This document shows positions 20,818-28,386 of a DNA stretch of 28,842 bases, one piece after another. Source of the stretch: Pseudomonadota bacterium. Its GTDB lineage: Bacteria > Pseudomonadota > Alphaproteobacteria > Rhizobiales > Methylopilaceae. The DNA is taken from positions 1-28,842 of the forward strand of contig JAEZCD010000136.1 of assembly GCA_023430145.1 (NCBI GenBank), given 5' to 3'. The notes below the pieces were generated by a model that was not told where the DNA came from, did not search any database, and was given only the letters and a program-made list of their open reading frames with translations. The number at the start of each line of letters is the position of its first letter. Position 1 is the stretch's first letter. A program made the position numbers and the translations under genes.

Positions 20818-23196
20818 TCAGGCCTCCGTCCCGACGGCGACGTGGAAATCCTGCCGCTGCCACGCCTGCGTATCGAGCCACTGCATGGTGAAGTCGATGC
20901 GGTTCGCGTGGGCGAACGAGGCGGCGGGAAGCTCGATCGCGTGCATCCCGACGCCGGTATCCTGCGTCTCGCCGTCGGCGATGTTCTGCCAGCCGTCGAC
21001 GCCCCAATGCACGCGCGCCGGCCGCGGCAGGGCGATGGTCAGCCGCGTGCCGCGGCCGATCGCGGCGATCGGCGCGTGCAGGCACCAGACGGCATGGCCG
21101 GCGTCGGGGCGCTTGCCGCCGTAGCGGCGCCAGGCCGCCGCGGGCCGGTCGTACGGATAGCCGAGCTGCCGGGAGATCATCAGCTTGACGAACTCCGCAT
21201 GCGTCCAGGCGAGCGGCATCGCCGAGCCGCTCGGCCGGCCGGGAAACAGGCGCAGCGCGGGGATGGCCGGGCTGTCCCAGACCTGCTCGGGCATCATGCC
21301 GCCCGGCCCGGTCATCGCCGCCATCGCCTTCAGGTACGGCGCCGGATCGTTGCCGGCGACGAGCTCGTAATGTCCCCGTTCGCCGGTGAGCAGCGGCCAG
21401 GCGCGCCCGCGGCCGGTGCCGTCGAAGGGGCGCCCGTCATCGTGCTCGCCATAGCCGTCGCCATTGTAGCGGTGCCAGGACGGCCCGTTCGGCGTGTCCA
21501 CCTTCAGCAGCTTGTCGACGACGGCGATGCTGTCGCGGATCAGCGGATCGTCGGCGGCGCGCAGCCCGTAGCGGACGAGCTGGATGAAATCGATGCCGAT
21601 CTCCTCGTCGGCCGGGACCGCCGAATTGCGCTGCCGGTTCTTGATGTTGAGGATGCTCTGCAGCGACTGCGGATCGCCGAGCACCTCGGCCGGCGCGATG
21701 CGGATGTAGTAGCCGTCGACGCCGCAGCGGGCGGCGAGCGCGGTGCCATGCACCGCCGTCCAGGCCTCGATGCGATCGTTCCAGAAGTCGGCGAGCGTCA
21801 GCGCGAACGACTTCGCCGCCGGCGGCAGGAACTCGGCGCCGGCGACGAGGGCGGCGATGGCGACCGAGATCGTGAAGGTGTTGATGCCGGAGTTCTCCTC
21901 CCACCGGTCCTGCGGACTCGACGGCCCGGTGGCGGCGATGAAGCTCACGGCCTTGCGGATCATCTCGGAGACGGCGATGCCGCCCAGCGCGTTGCGCTCG
22001 GCGAGGACGGCGGCGAGCAGCACGGGGAACGCCGCCTCGTCGAGCTGCAGGCCCTGCCAATAGGGCGTGCCGCCGAGCCACTGGTTCTGGTACCAGCTGC
22101 CGTCCGGCTTCTGCGAGGCGATCAGATAGCGCAGCGTGTTGCGCGCCTCCTCCTCGGCGCCGAAGGCGAGGAGCGCGGTGGCGCACTCCACGAGGTCGCG
22201 CGGCCAGACGAGGTGATAGCCGCCGCGATCGTCGCGGCTGTTGCCCCAGGGCACGCTGAGGCTCGCGGTCATGGCCCCCGGATGCTGCTTGTCGCGATGC
22301 GCGCGCAGCACCATGGAGGAGAGCGCGAACTCGGTGGCTAGCTCGTCGGAATCGTCCGGACGCAGCAGCGCGCGCTCCTTGCAGGCCTGGTGCCACTGCC
22401 GCCAGTCCTCGATCTGCCGCTCGGCGAGGCTGTCGAAGGGCTGCATGAGGCTCGAGATCGCGAGCGTGCCGGCGTCCTGCACGCTGGCACCGAAGCCGAG
22501 GCCGAGAACCGCCTTGCGCGGCAGCTCGCCGATCAGCGCGACATTGCCCGGGCCGGCGCTGTCATAGTGCCAGGTGAGCGCGCCGTTGCGGTGAAAATCC
22601 TGCCAGCCGTCGCTCATGCCGACATAGCCGGCGCTGGCCGCACCGAGCACGTCCCGCTGCTCCTCGTCGACGGCGGCGAGCGCGAGGCCGAAGAGGCCCC
22701 TCTGGGCCGCCAGCACGCGGCGCGATCCATGCCGCTGGACGCTCGCCTGATTGTCCTCGCCCTTCGTGCCGAGCCGCGGCGCGAGCAGGACATAGGGCTT
22801 CAGATCCGCATCGCCGGCGAGCTCGACGGCGATCACCAGCACGTCGCGGTCCGGATCGGGGGTGACGCGCAGGGTGAGCGTGAAGCGATCATGTGTATGC
22901 ACGACCTCGACCGCCGGGGTCGCCGGTGCCAAGAGCCGCAGGCTGTAGCTCTCGAGCCGCTTGACCTCGACCCAGAAGCCCTTTCCGTCGGCGACGATGA
23001 AGCCGAGATCGCGGATCTGCGGAATGTCGATGCGCGGGTGGTAGACCTCGTTGAGGATGCCGAAGCCGAGCGTGAACCACACGCGGGAGGGCCCGAGCGC
23101 GCAGCCGACGATGTCCTTGGCGCTGCTCGTCCAGGTCGGCGGGATGCCCGGTCGCCCCGGCGCGTCACCATCGGTTTCGGCGGTCGTCTCGCCCAT
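20818..23196 (-). CDS. GH15 glucan 1,4-alpha-glucosidase / glucodextranase-type enzyme
   Basis: A 792-aa protein with the multi-domain architecture of bacterial glucoamylase/glucodextranase. The N-terminal beta domain (about 10-270) contains FTLGFGILNEVYHPRID and the DGKGFWVEVKR strand. The (alpha/alpha)6 barrel (about 285-690) has WPRD (331-334), PDGSWYQNQWLGG, RWEENSG with candidate catalytic Glu433/434, RGRAWPLLTGERGHYEL, and PEQVWD with the second acid. A small C-terminal beta domain follows. It would release beta-glucose from alpha-glucans. No signal peptide was seen from the ATG at 23196 (AAGGGA upstream), unlike secreted homologues. It differs in architecture from the other GH15 gene in this window. 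It is followed by the MFS gene. Confidence 0.93.
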   Translation of the reverse strand: MGETTAETDGDAPGRPGIPPTWTSSAKDIVGCALGPSRVWFTLGFGILNEVYHPRIDIPQIRDLGFIVADGKGFWVEVKRLESYSLRLLAPATPAVEVVHTHDRFTLTLRVTPDPDRDVLVIAVELAGDADLKPYVLLAPRLGTKGEDNQASVQRHGSRRVLAAQRGLFGLALAAVDEEQRDVLGAASAGYVGMSDGWQDFHRNGALTWHYDSAGPGNVALIGELPRKAVLGLGFGASVQDAGTLAISSLMQPFDSLAERQIEDWRQWHQACKERALLRPDDSDELATEFALSSMVLRAHRDKQHPGAMTASLSVPWGNSRDDRGGYHLVWPRDLVECATALLAFGAEEEARNTLRYLIASQKPDGSWYQNQWLGGTPYWQGLQLDEAAFPVLLAAVLAERNALGGIAVSEMIRKAVSFIAATGPSSPQDRWEENSGINTFTISVAIAALVAGAEFLPPAAKSFALTLADFWNDRIEAWTAVHGTALAARCGVDGYYIRIAPAEVLGDPQSLQSILNIKNRQRNSAVPADEEIGIDFIQLVRYGLRAADDPLIRDSIAVVDKLLKVDTPNGPSWHRYNGDGYGEHDDGRPFDGTGRGRAWPLLTGERGHYELVAGNDPAPYLKAMAAMTGPGGMMPEQVWDSPAIPALRLFPGRPSGSAMPLAWTHAEFVKLMISRQLGYPYDRPAAAWRRYGGKRPDAGHAVWCLHAPIAAIGRGTRLTIALPRPARVHWGVDGWQNIADGETQDTGVGMHAIELPAASFAHANRIDFTMQWLDTQAWQRQDFHVAVGTEA

Positions 23197-23373
23197 GCTC
23201 GGAGTGTCCCTTCACGGAGATGGAAGCCGCCGGCGGCACGGGCAGCGATGCGCCGCCGTGCCGGGCCGATCTCGGAGCGCGTACCGACAGCCGTCAGGTC
23301 GCGGTGCGCCGTCCCGCGGGCCGGAGGGACGATTGGCGAAATCGGCGATGTTGTCCAGAACCCGCGCGCCGGC

Positions 23374-23859
23374 TCAGCGGGCGGCAGCCAAAGCCTTGCC
23401 GACGGCGTCCGCGACCCAGCTCTCCGGCGACATGCCGGCGGCTTTCGCGCGGGCATTGATCGCCTCGACGACCGAGGGCGCGAAGGGCACGTCGAGAATG
23501 ATCTCGTCGGCGCTGTCGAGAGCATAGACGGTCCGCGCGATGCGCCCGGCGAACTGCCTGACGCGCGCGGTCTGCTGGGCCGGGGTCAGCGCCGAATTGG
23601 CCGCGACGAGCGGACAATAGGCGCCGATCAGCCCGTCGATGATAAGCGCCTGGGAGATGCCCTTCTGGCGTAGCGTGGCGACGGAGGCGTTGAGCCGTGC
23701 GACGTCGGCGAACGCATCGCCGGTCGGCAACAGTGCGCGGATCTCGGCGCCCTGCGCGCCTGCCGCCGGCACCGGGCACTCGAGTGCATTCGCCGTCGCT
23801 ACCTGTGCCAGCGCGGCGAGTGCGATGGCGCACAGCGCCGACCCGACCGATCCCCTCAT
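23374..23859 (-). CDS. Secreted protein of unknown function
   Basis: A 161-aa product from the ATG at 23859 (GGAAGGA upstream). It has a signal peptide (SALCAIALAALAQVATANA, cleavage before LECP). The mature part is helical-looking and contains two cysteines (LECPVP and GAYCPLV), which may form a disulphide. The C-terminal PSVVEAINARAKAAGMSPESWVADAVGKAL could form two helices. The frame extends open upstream to 23952, but the signal peptide sets the start. I do not recognise the family. Its relation to the GH15 gene 177 bp downstream is unclear. Confidence 0.75.
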   Translation of the reverse strand: MRGSVGSALCAIALAALAQVATANALECPVPAAGAQGAEIRALLPTGDAFADVARLNASVATLRQKGISQALIIDGLIGAYCPLVAANSALTPAQQTARVRQFAGRIARTVYALDSADEIILDVPFAPSVVEAINARAKAAGMSPESWVADAVGKALAAAR

Positions 23860-23965
23860 GATCTCGATCCTTCCGAGCAATTGCGAACGCGGCGCGTCCG
23901 CGACTGCGATGAATGACTTGGCGGGAGTAGTACGCCCGCCGCGGCCGGTCAAAGACCAACCCGCG

Positions 23966-24130
23966 TCAGAAGAGCCCGAACACGCGGCTCGCGGCCCACA
24001 GCACGACGACGATCACGAGCAGGCCCATCCAGACGCTCTCCTTGCGCAGGAACGCGGCGGCCACGAGGACGACGACGGCACCGATGGCGATGGCGTCGAT
24101 CGCGCGAAAATAGTCGGTGAGGAACTGCAT
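23966..24130 (-). CDS. Predicted 54-aa two-helix membrane protein
   Basis: A short frame coding MQFLTDYFRAIDAIAIGAVVV and a second hydrophobic segment MGLLVIVVVLWAASRVFGLF, separated by the basic LRKESVW turn. A GGAGCGG-like ribosome binding site lies upstream of the ATG at 24130. The clean two-helix pattern and ribosome binding site suggest a real small membrane protein. No family recognised. Confidence 0.6.
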   Translation of the reverse strand: MQFLTDYFRAIDAIAIGAVVVLVAAAFLRKESVWMGLLVIVVVLWAASRVFGLF

Positions 24131-24350
24131 CGCCGCCGCTCCGTCACACAGCGCCCGTCTGCCTGGCGAGCACCGCCCAGGAGAGGCGAAGTCCGATGAT
24201 CGGTCGCAATGCCATTCCCCTGCCCTCTCCGCGCACCGGGCACTTCGCCATGCCCATCCCGGGCCGAGATTAATGGCGCCGCGGGTGTGAACAACTCGCA
24301 AAGGCCGCGACGCTCGGAAGCGGAGATCGACCAACCGAGCGGCTCCACTC

Positions 24351-24437
24351 CGTCATTGCGAGCGAAGCGAAGCAATCCAGGCCTTCTTCGCCGCCCGAAG
24401 GCTGGATTGCTTCGGCGCTACGCGCCTCGCAATGACG
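24351..24437. repeat. Palindromic intergenic repeat, copy 2 (CGTCATTGCGAG family)
   Basis: Left arm CGTCATTGCGAGCGAAGCGAAGCAATCCAG (24351-24380) and an inverted right arm (24402-24437) ending CTCGCAATGACG. The loop contains its own CTTCGCCGCCCGAAG mini-hairpin. The arms match copy 1 at 5919-6002; the loops differ. Confidence 0.92.
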
Positions 24438-24457
24438 ACGCCGCCGCCGAGCGTCCG

Positions 24458-24466
24458 TGCTAGACT
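24458..24466 (+). promoter_or_regulatory. Possible extended -10 of the GntR gene
   Basis: TGCTAGACT (TGn followed by TAGACT) lies 24 nt before the regulator start, which itself lacks a clear ribosome binding site. No good -35 is seen 17 nt upstream. A short or nearly leaderless transcript is possible. Confidence 0.25.
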
Positions 24467-24490
24467 TCACGCCCATGCGACCCCGCCTCC

Positions 24491-25216
24491 ATGCCTGAAT
24501 CGAGCGCCCGAAGCGTGCCCGCCGGCCTTTCCGTCCGCCTCTACGACGAGCTGTCGCGCGCCATCGTCTCGGGCGAGCTGGCGCCGGGCGAGAAGCTCAG
24601 CGAGCCGGTGATCGCCCGCCGCCACGGCGCCAGCCGCGCTCCGGTGCGCGAAGCCATCCGCCGGCTCCAGCAGCGCGGCCTCGTCACCTATGCCGCCCAC
24701 CAGGGGGTGCGCGTCGCGCAGCCTTCGGCACGCGAGTTCCTCGCTTTGCTGGATGTACGGGAGGCGAACGAGGGCATGGCGGCGCGGCTCGCCGCCGCCA
24801 ACATGAGCGCTGCCGAGGCCGAAGCGCTCGAGGCGTTGGTCGCCGGCCACAGAGGCGACATCGAGCGCAATCCGGAAGGCGCCTACCTGCAGGAGGAGCC
24901 GGAGGCCGACTTCCACATCCGCATCGCCCGCGGCAGCGCCAACCCGATCCTCGCCGAGCTCTTGTGCGAGCAGTTCTATCCGCGCCTCCTGCTCTGCCGG
25001 CGCCTGCACACGACCGTTCCCGGCCGCGGCCGCGAGGCCTGGCACGAGCATGTCCGCATTGCCGAGGCGATCCGGCAGCGCGACGGCGAGCTCGCCGAGA
25101 TCCTCATGCGCCGCCACATCCGCTCCGCGCGCACGGCGCTCGAGCAGGCGCTGGCGCGGAAGGGGCGGAAGACCGCCGGCATCCAACGAAGAAACACCGA
25201 GGGGGAGATTGCATGA
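24491..25216 (+). CDS. GntR family regulator, FadR/FCD subfamily
   Basis: A 241-aa transcription factor. The N-terminal winged helix (about residues 14-78) reads AIVSGELAPGEKLSEPVIARRHGASRAPVREAIRRLQQRGLV, the GntR helix-turn-helix. The C-terminal FCD domain (about 88-220) is all-helical and holds the likely metal-binding residues in ADFHIRIARG, HEHVRIAEAI and RRHIRSA. FCD regulators bind organic acids or metals and usually control neighbouring catabolic genes. The ATG at 24491 has no obvious ribosome binding site. The stop overlaps the start of the DsbA-fold gene (ATGA), so the pair is co-translated. The operator and ligand cannot be read from sequence. Confidence 0.94.
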   Translation: MPESSARSVPAGLSVRLYDELSRAIVSGELAPGEKLSEPVIARRHGASRAPVREAIRRLQQRGLVTYAAHQGVRVAQPSAREFLALLDVREANEGMAARLAAANMSAAEAEALEALVAGHRGDIERNPEGAYLQEEPEADFHIRIARGSANPILAELLCEQFYPRLLLCRRLHTTVPGRGREAWHEHVRIAEAIRQRDGELAEILMRRHIRSARTALEQALARKGRKTAGIQRRNTEGEIA

Positions 25217-25770
25217 CCCAAGCAGCCTGGCGCGCCGATCCGCTCGTCTGGGGGCACGGCCCGCGCGTTTTCGAGGTGTTCCTGGAGCCGACCTGCCCGT
25301 TCTCGGGCCGGGCCTTCGGCAAGCTCGATGCGCTGCTGAAGGAAGCGGGCGAGGACAAGATCACCGTAAGAATCCGCCTGCATTCGCAGCCTTGGCACCT
25401 CTATTCGGGCGTCGTCGTCCGCTGCATCCTCGCCGCCTCGACGCTTCCCGAAGGAAAGGAGGCGGCGAGGAAGGTGTTGCAGGCGGTCGCCGCCCACCGC
25501 GAAGAATTCGAGTTCGATAAACATCACGCGGGCGCCAATCGCGACGCGACGCCGAACGACATTATCCGCCGGATCGAGGGCTATAGCGGCGTGCACTTGA
25601 TGGACGCCTTCTCCATCCCCGACCTCGACCGCGAGATGAAGTGGCATGCGAGATATGCGCGCCAGAACGGCATCCACACCTCGCCGACCTTCATGATCGA
25701 CGGCATCGTGCAGCCCGACCTCGGCAGCGGCGACGAGGTGTCGAAATGGGCGGAGCGGCTGAAGGGATAG
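25213..25770 (+). CDS. DsbA-fold (thioredoxin-like) protein with a single active-site Cys
   Basis: A 185-aa thioredoxin-fold protein of the DsbA/HCCA-isomerase-like group. After the first strand (RVFEVFLEPTCPFSGRAF) the usual CXXC is CPFS (Cys28, Ser31). A helical insertion follows, and the cis-proline loop TSPTF (Pro158) precedes the last strands. With only one active-site Cys, disulphide oxidase activity is unlikely. A glutathione-dependent, isomerase or peroxidatic role is possible (inference). There is no signal peptide, so it is probably cytoplasmic. GGGGGAG (25200-25206) is a strong ribosome binding site 6 nt before the ATG, which overlaps the regulator stop by 4 nt. The coupling suggests a role in the regulator's pathway. 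Confidence 0.88.
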   Translation: MTQAAWRADPLVWGHGPRVFEVFLEPTCPFSGRAFGKLDALLKEAGEDKITVRIRLHSQPWHLYSGVVVRCILAASTLPEGKEAARKVLQAVAAHREEFEFDKHHAGANRDATPNDIIRRIEGYSGVHLMDAFSIPDLDREMKWHARYARQNGIHTSPTFMIDGIVQPDLGSGDEVSKWAERLKG

Positions 25771-25778
25771 CGCGCGCC

Positions 25779-25808
25779 CGTCATTGCGAGCGAAGCGAAG
25801 CAATCCAG
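25779..25808. repeat. Half copy of the CGTCATTGCGAG repeat
   Basis: Thirty bases identical to the left arm of copy 2 (24351-24380), beginning 8 nt after the stop codon of the DsbA-fold gene. No matching right arm follows, so it is a solitary arm or a decayed copy. Confidence 0.88.
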
Positions 25809-25890
25809 AACTTTGCTACGCTGGTCGGCTGGACCCGTGACGGCGAGGAGCAACCCGTGCCCCTCGTCATCCCGGGGCAGCACCCCCGCT

Positions 25891-25976
25891 CGTCATCCTG
25901 CGCGAAAGCGCAGGATCCAACTTCCTTCGCGCGCGCGGCACGAAGATGGGTCCTGCGGTCGAGCCGCAGGACGACG
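25891..25976. repeat. Second palindromic repeat family (CGTCATCCTG type)
   Basis: Left arm CGTCATCCTGCGCGAAAGCGCAGGATCCA (25891-25919) and right arm TGGGTCCTGCGGTCGAGCCGCAGGACGACG (25947-25976). They are partly inverted relative to each other, and each arm is also a hairpin (CCTGCGC/GCGCAGG and CCTGCGG/CCGCAGG). A partial TCGTCATCCCGGGG precedes it at 25864. With the half repeat at 25779, this makes the 265-bp gap 25771-26035 a repeat cluster with no gene. Confidence 0.8.
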
Positions 25977-26035
25977 AGGAGAGGGAGGGCGGCGAGAAGC
26001 CCATCCGCGATCGCCGAGGGCCTTACCGAAGCGCC

Positions 26036-26713
26036 TCAGCAGGGCGGGTACGGGTAGTAGCCGCAGGCCGGCGGGGCATAGTACGGATACGGATAAGGCC
26101 GGTAATAGGGCGCGGCCGCCGCGGCGCCGATCGCGGCGCCCGCCACCGCACCGGCCGCGACGGCGCCCGGATGGCCGTACCAGGCACCGTGCCAGCCGCG
26201 GCCCCAGCCGCCGCCATGGGCCACGAACCAATCGATGAACAGGGCGGCGCTGCCCTTGGCATTGGTGATGGCGCCCTCGAGCACGTCGACATCGAAGGTC
26301 AGCTGGTCGCCCTCGAGCTTGGGCGACTTCAGAACGACGACCGCGTCCTCGACCGACTTGCCGTCGGCGCCGAACACCGAGATCGTCGCGTTCGGCGGAT
26401 CTTTCGCGAAGCTGTCCTTGCCGACGGCCCACTCGTCGACGAACTCCAGCGTCGACACGTGCCCTGCCGCCCGCACCGGGCGATCGGCGAAGACGATCGT
26501 GTTCGTGCCGACGCCGGTGAGGGTGAGCTTGCCGCCGGCGAGCGTCGCACCGCGTGCGTTCAGCACGGCGAGCGAAGGCACCATCTGGTGCGACTTGGTG
26601 CCGCCGATGTGCTTGCTCGCCGGCGCCTTGATGGCGTCCTGGGCGAGAGCGGAGCCGGCGGCCGCCGCGAGCAGGCCCGCGACCAGCGCGGCCATGCCGA
26701 TTGCTCGAGTCAT
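26036..26713 (-). CDS. Secreted protein with Gly/Ala zipper and Pro/Tyr-rich tail (unknown function)
   Basis: A 225-aa product from the ATG at 26713, with GGAGGAACGAG just upstream. The signal peptide ends SALA before QDAIK (cleavage after residue 24). The mature N-terminal part (about 30-155) looks beta-rich (GKLTLTGVGTNTIVFADRP, ATISVFGADGKSVEDAVVVL). A Gly/Trp/His stretch (HGGGWGRGWHGAWYGH) is followed by an Ala/Gly membrane-like segment (GAVAAGAVAGAAIGAAAAAP). The protein ends in a Pro/Tyr-rich tail with cysteines (YYRPYPYPYYAPPACGYY...PPC). Similar Gly-zipper and PY tails occur in small outer-envelope proteins. I do not recognise the N-terminal domain. Confidence 0.82.
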   Translation of the reverse strand: MTRAIGMAALVAGLLAAAAGSALAQDAIKAPASKHIGGTKSHQMVPSLAVLNARGATLAGGKLTLTGVGTNTIVFADRPVRAAGHVSTLEFVDEWAVGKDSFAKDPPNATISVFGADGKSVEDAVVVLKSPKLEGDQLTFDVDVLEGAITNAKGSAALFIDWFVAHGGGWGRGWHGAWYGHPGAVAAGAVAGAAIGAAAAAPYYRPYPYPYYAPPACGYYPYPPC

Positions 26714-26858
26714 CTCGTTCCTCCTGCCGCAGGGGCGGCGCAACATGGATCCGGTGCCGACGGCGACGCGCACCACGCGCCCGGGCGGCTCGCCGTCCTC
26801 ATCCGCCCGACGCGCCTGCTATCGGCCGAATTGGTTGCGAAACCCTTCGAGGTGCCCG

Positions 26859-28376
26859 CTAATCCGCCTCCGCCGCTGCGAAATCGGCTCTCCGCGCGGC
26901 GCGCAGCCGGGCGAGGATCGGCGGCACGACGATGACGAGGACGGCGATGCCGAGCAGCGTCGCCGAGATCGGCGTGCCGACCAGCACGGCATAGTCGCCC
27001 TGGCTGACGGCCAGCGCCCGGCGGAACTGGATCTCCGCCTGCGGCCCGAGAATGAGCCCGATCAGCACCGGCGCGATCGGGAAATCGTAGACGCGGGCCA
27101 TGTAGCCGACGAGGCCGAGGCCGCACATCAGCAGGAGATCCATCCACGAGGTGGACAGGCCCCAGACGCCGACGAGGGCGAAGACGACGATGCCGCCATA
27201 GATGTATTGCCGCGGGATCAGCAGCAGCCGCACCCAGATGCCGACCAGCGGCAGGTTGAGCACGAGCAGGATGGCATTGCCGATATAGAGCGAGGCGATC
27301 AGGCCCCAGAGCAGATCCGGATTGGTGACGAAGAGCAGCGGGCCAGGCTGCAGTCCGTAATTCTGGAAGGCGGCAAGCAGCACCGCGGCCGTGGCCGTCG
27401 ACGGCAGGCCGAGCGTCAAGAGGGGCACCAGAATGCCGGCCGCGGCGGCGTTGTTGGCCGCCTCCGGCCCGGCAACGCCCTCGATCGCGCCGTGCCCGAA
27501 TTCCTCCGGATGCTTGGTCAGCCTCCGCTCCAGCGCGTAGGACAGAAAGGTCGGGATCTCTGTGCCGCCGGCCGGCAGCGCGCCGATCGGGAAGCCAATG
27601 ACGCTGCCGCGCAGCCATGGCTTCCACGAGCGCGCCCAGTCCTGGCGCGTCATCCAGGCGCCGCCGGAGAGCGGGTTGACGGTCGGCGGCGTCGAGCCGC
27701 TGTGGCTCGCCACATAGAGCGCCTCGCCGATCGCGAACAGCGCGACGAGGACGACCGTGAAGGCGACGCCGTCGAGGAGCGCCAGCGAGCCGAACACCAT
27801 GCGCGCCTGGCCGGTCTGCGTGTCGATGCCGATGGTACCGAGCGCGAGGCCGAAGAACAGGGAGGTAAAGCCGCGCACCATCGACCGGCCGAGCACCACC
27901 GAGACGGCCGTGAAGGACAGGATCATCAGCGCGAAATAGTCCTCGGGCCCGAAGACGAAGGCGAGCTCGGCGATCGCCGGCGCGAGGAAGGTGAGGGAGA
28001 GCGTGCCGACCGTGCCGGCGACGAAGGAGCCGACCGCGGCCGTGGCGAGCGCGGCCGCCCCCCTGCCCGACCGGGCCATCTTATTGCCCTCGAGCGCGGT
28101 CATGACCGCGCCGCTCTCGCCCGGCGTGTTGAGCAGGATCGAGGTCGTGGACCCGCCATACATGCCGCCATAGTAGATGCCCGCGAACATGATCAGGGAA
28201 CCGGCGGGGTCGAGCTTGTACGTGACGGGCAGCAGCAGCGCGACCGTCAGGGCCGGGCCTATGCCCGGCAGCACCCCGACGGCGGTGCCGAGCGTCACGC
28301 CGATCAGCGCATAGAGCAGGTTCATCGGCTGGGCGGCAATGGTGACGCCCTGCAGCAGGAATTCGAATGTACCCAT
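26859..28376 (-). CDS. tctA: Tripartite tricarboxylate transporter large permease
   Basis: A 505-aa integral membrane protein of the TctA family, the large subunit that moves a carboxylate bound by a periplasmic TctC protein, driven by an ion gradient. Family hallmarks are the N-terminal IGVTLGTAVGVLPGIGPALTVALLLP (about residues 25-50), YYGGMYGGSTTSILLNTPGE (68-87) and GPEAANNAAAAGILVPLLTLGLPST in the second half. About 11-12 helices are expected. The length is normal. The ATG at 28376 lies 10 nt after the tctB stop. No TctC-type binding protein is inside the window; it probably lies upstream, beyond the right edge. The substrate is unknown, since family members carry citrate, tartrate, aromatic acids and others. 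Confidence 0.97.
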   Translation of the reverse strand: MGTFEFLLQGVTIAAQPMNLLYALIGVTLGTAVGVLPGIGPALTVALLLPVTYKLDPAGSLIMFAGIYYGGMYGGSTTSILLNTPGESGAVMTALEGNKMARSGRGAAALATAAVGSFVAGTVGTLSLTFLAPAIAELAFVFGPEDYFALMILSFTAVSVVLGRSMVRGFTSLFFGLALGTIGIDTQTGQARMVFGSLALLDGVAFTVVLVALFAIGEALYVASHSGSTPPTVNPLSGGAWMTRQDWARSWKPWLRGSVIGFPIGALPAGGTEIPTFLSYALERRLTKHPEEFGHGAIEGVAGPEAANNAAAAGILVPLLTLGLPSTATAAVLLAAFQNYGLQPGPLLFVTNPDLLWGLIASLYIGNAILLVLNLPLVGIWVRLLLIPRQYIYGGIVVFALVGVWGLSTSWMDLLLMCGLGLVGYMARVYDFPIAPVLIGLILGPQAEIQFRRALAVSQGDYAVLVGTPISATLLGIAVLVIVVPPILARLRAARRADFAAAEAD

Positions 28377-28386
28377 CGTCAGCTCC

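Larger units (their letters stand above)
24131..24490. other. Intergenic region with a palindromic repeat
   Basis: This 360-bp gap between the divergent small membrane gene and the GntR-type regulator has no recognisable gene. It holds a full palindromic repeat (24351-24437) and a possible extended -10 just before the regulator. Confidence 0.6.

Noticed and set aside
18570..20891. A 773-codon plus-strand frame overlapping VOC and MFS genes
   Set aside because: It is the wrong frame of the VOC gene followed by the antisense of the MFS gene; no recognisable protein features.
20774..21085. A 103-codon minus-strand frame at the 3' end of the GH15 gene
   Set aside because: It overlaps the genuine GH15 C-terminus in another frame and shows no family features.
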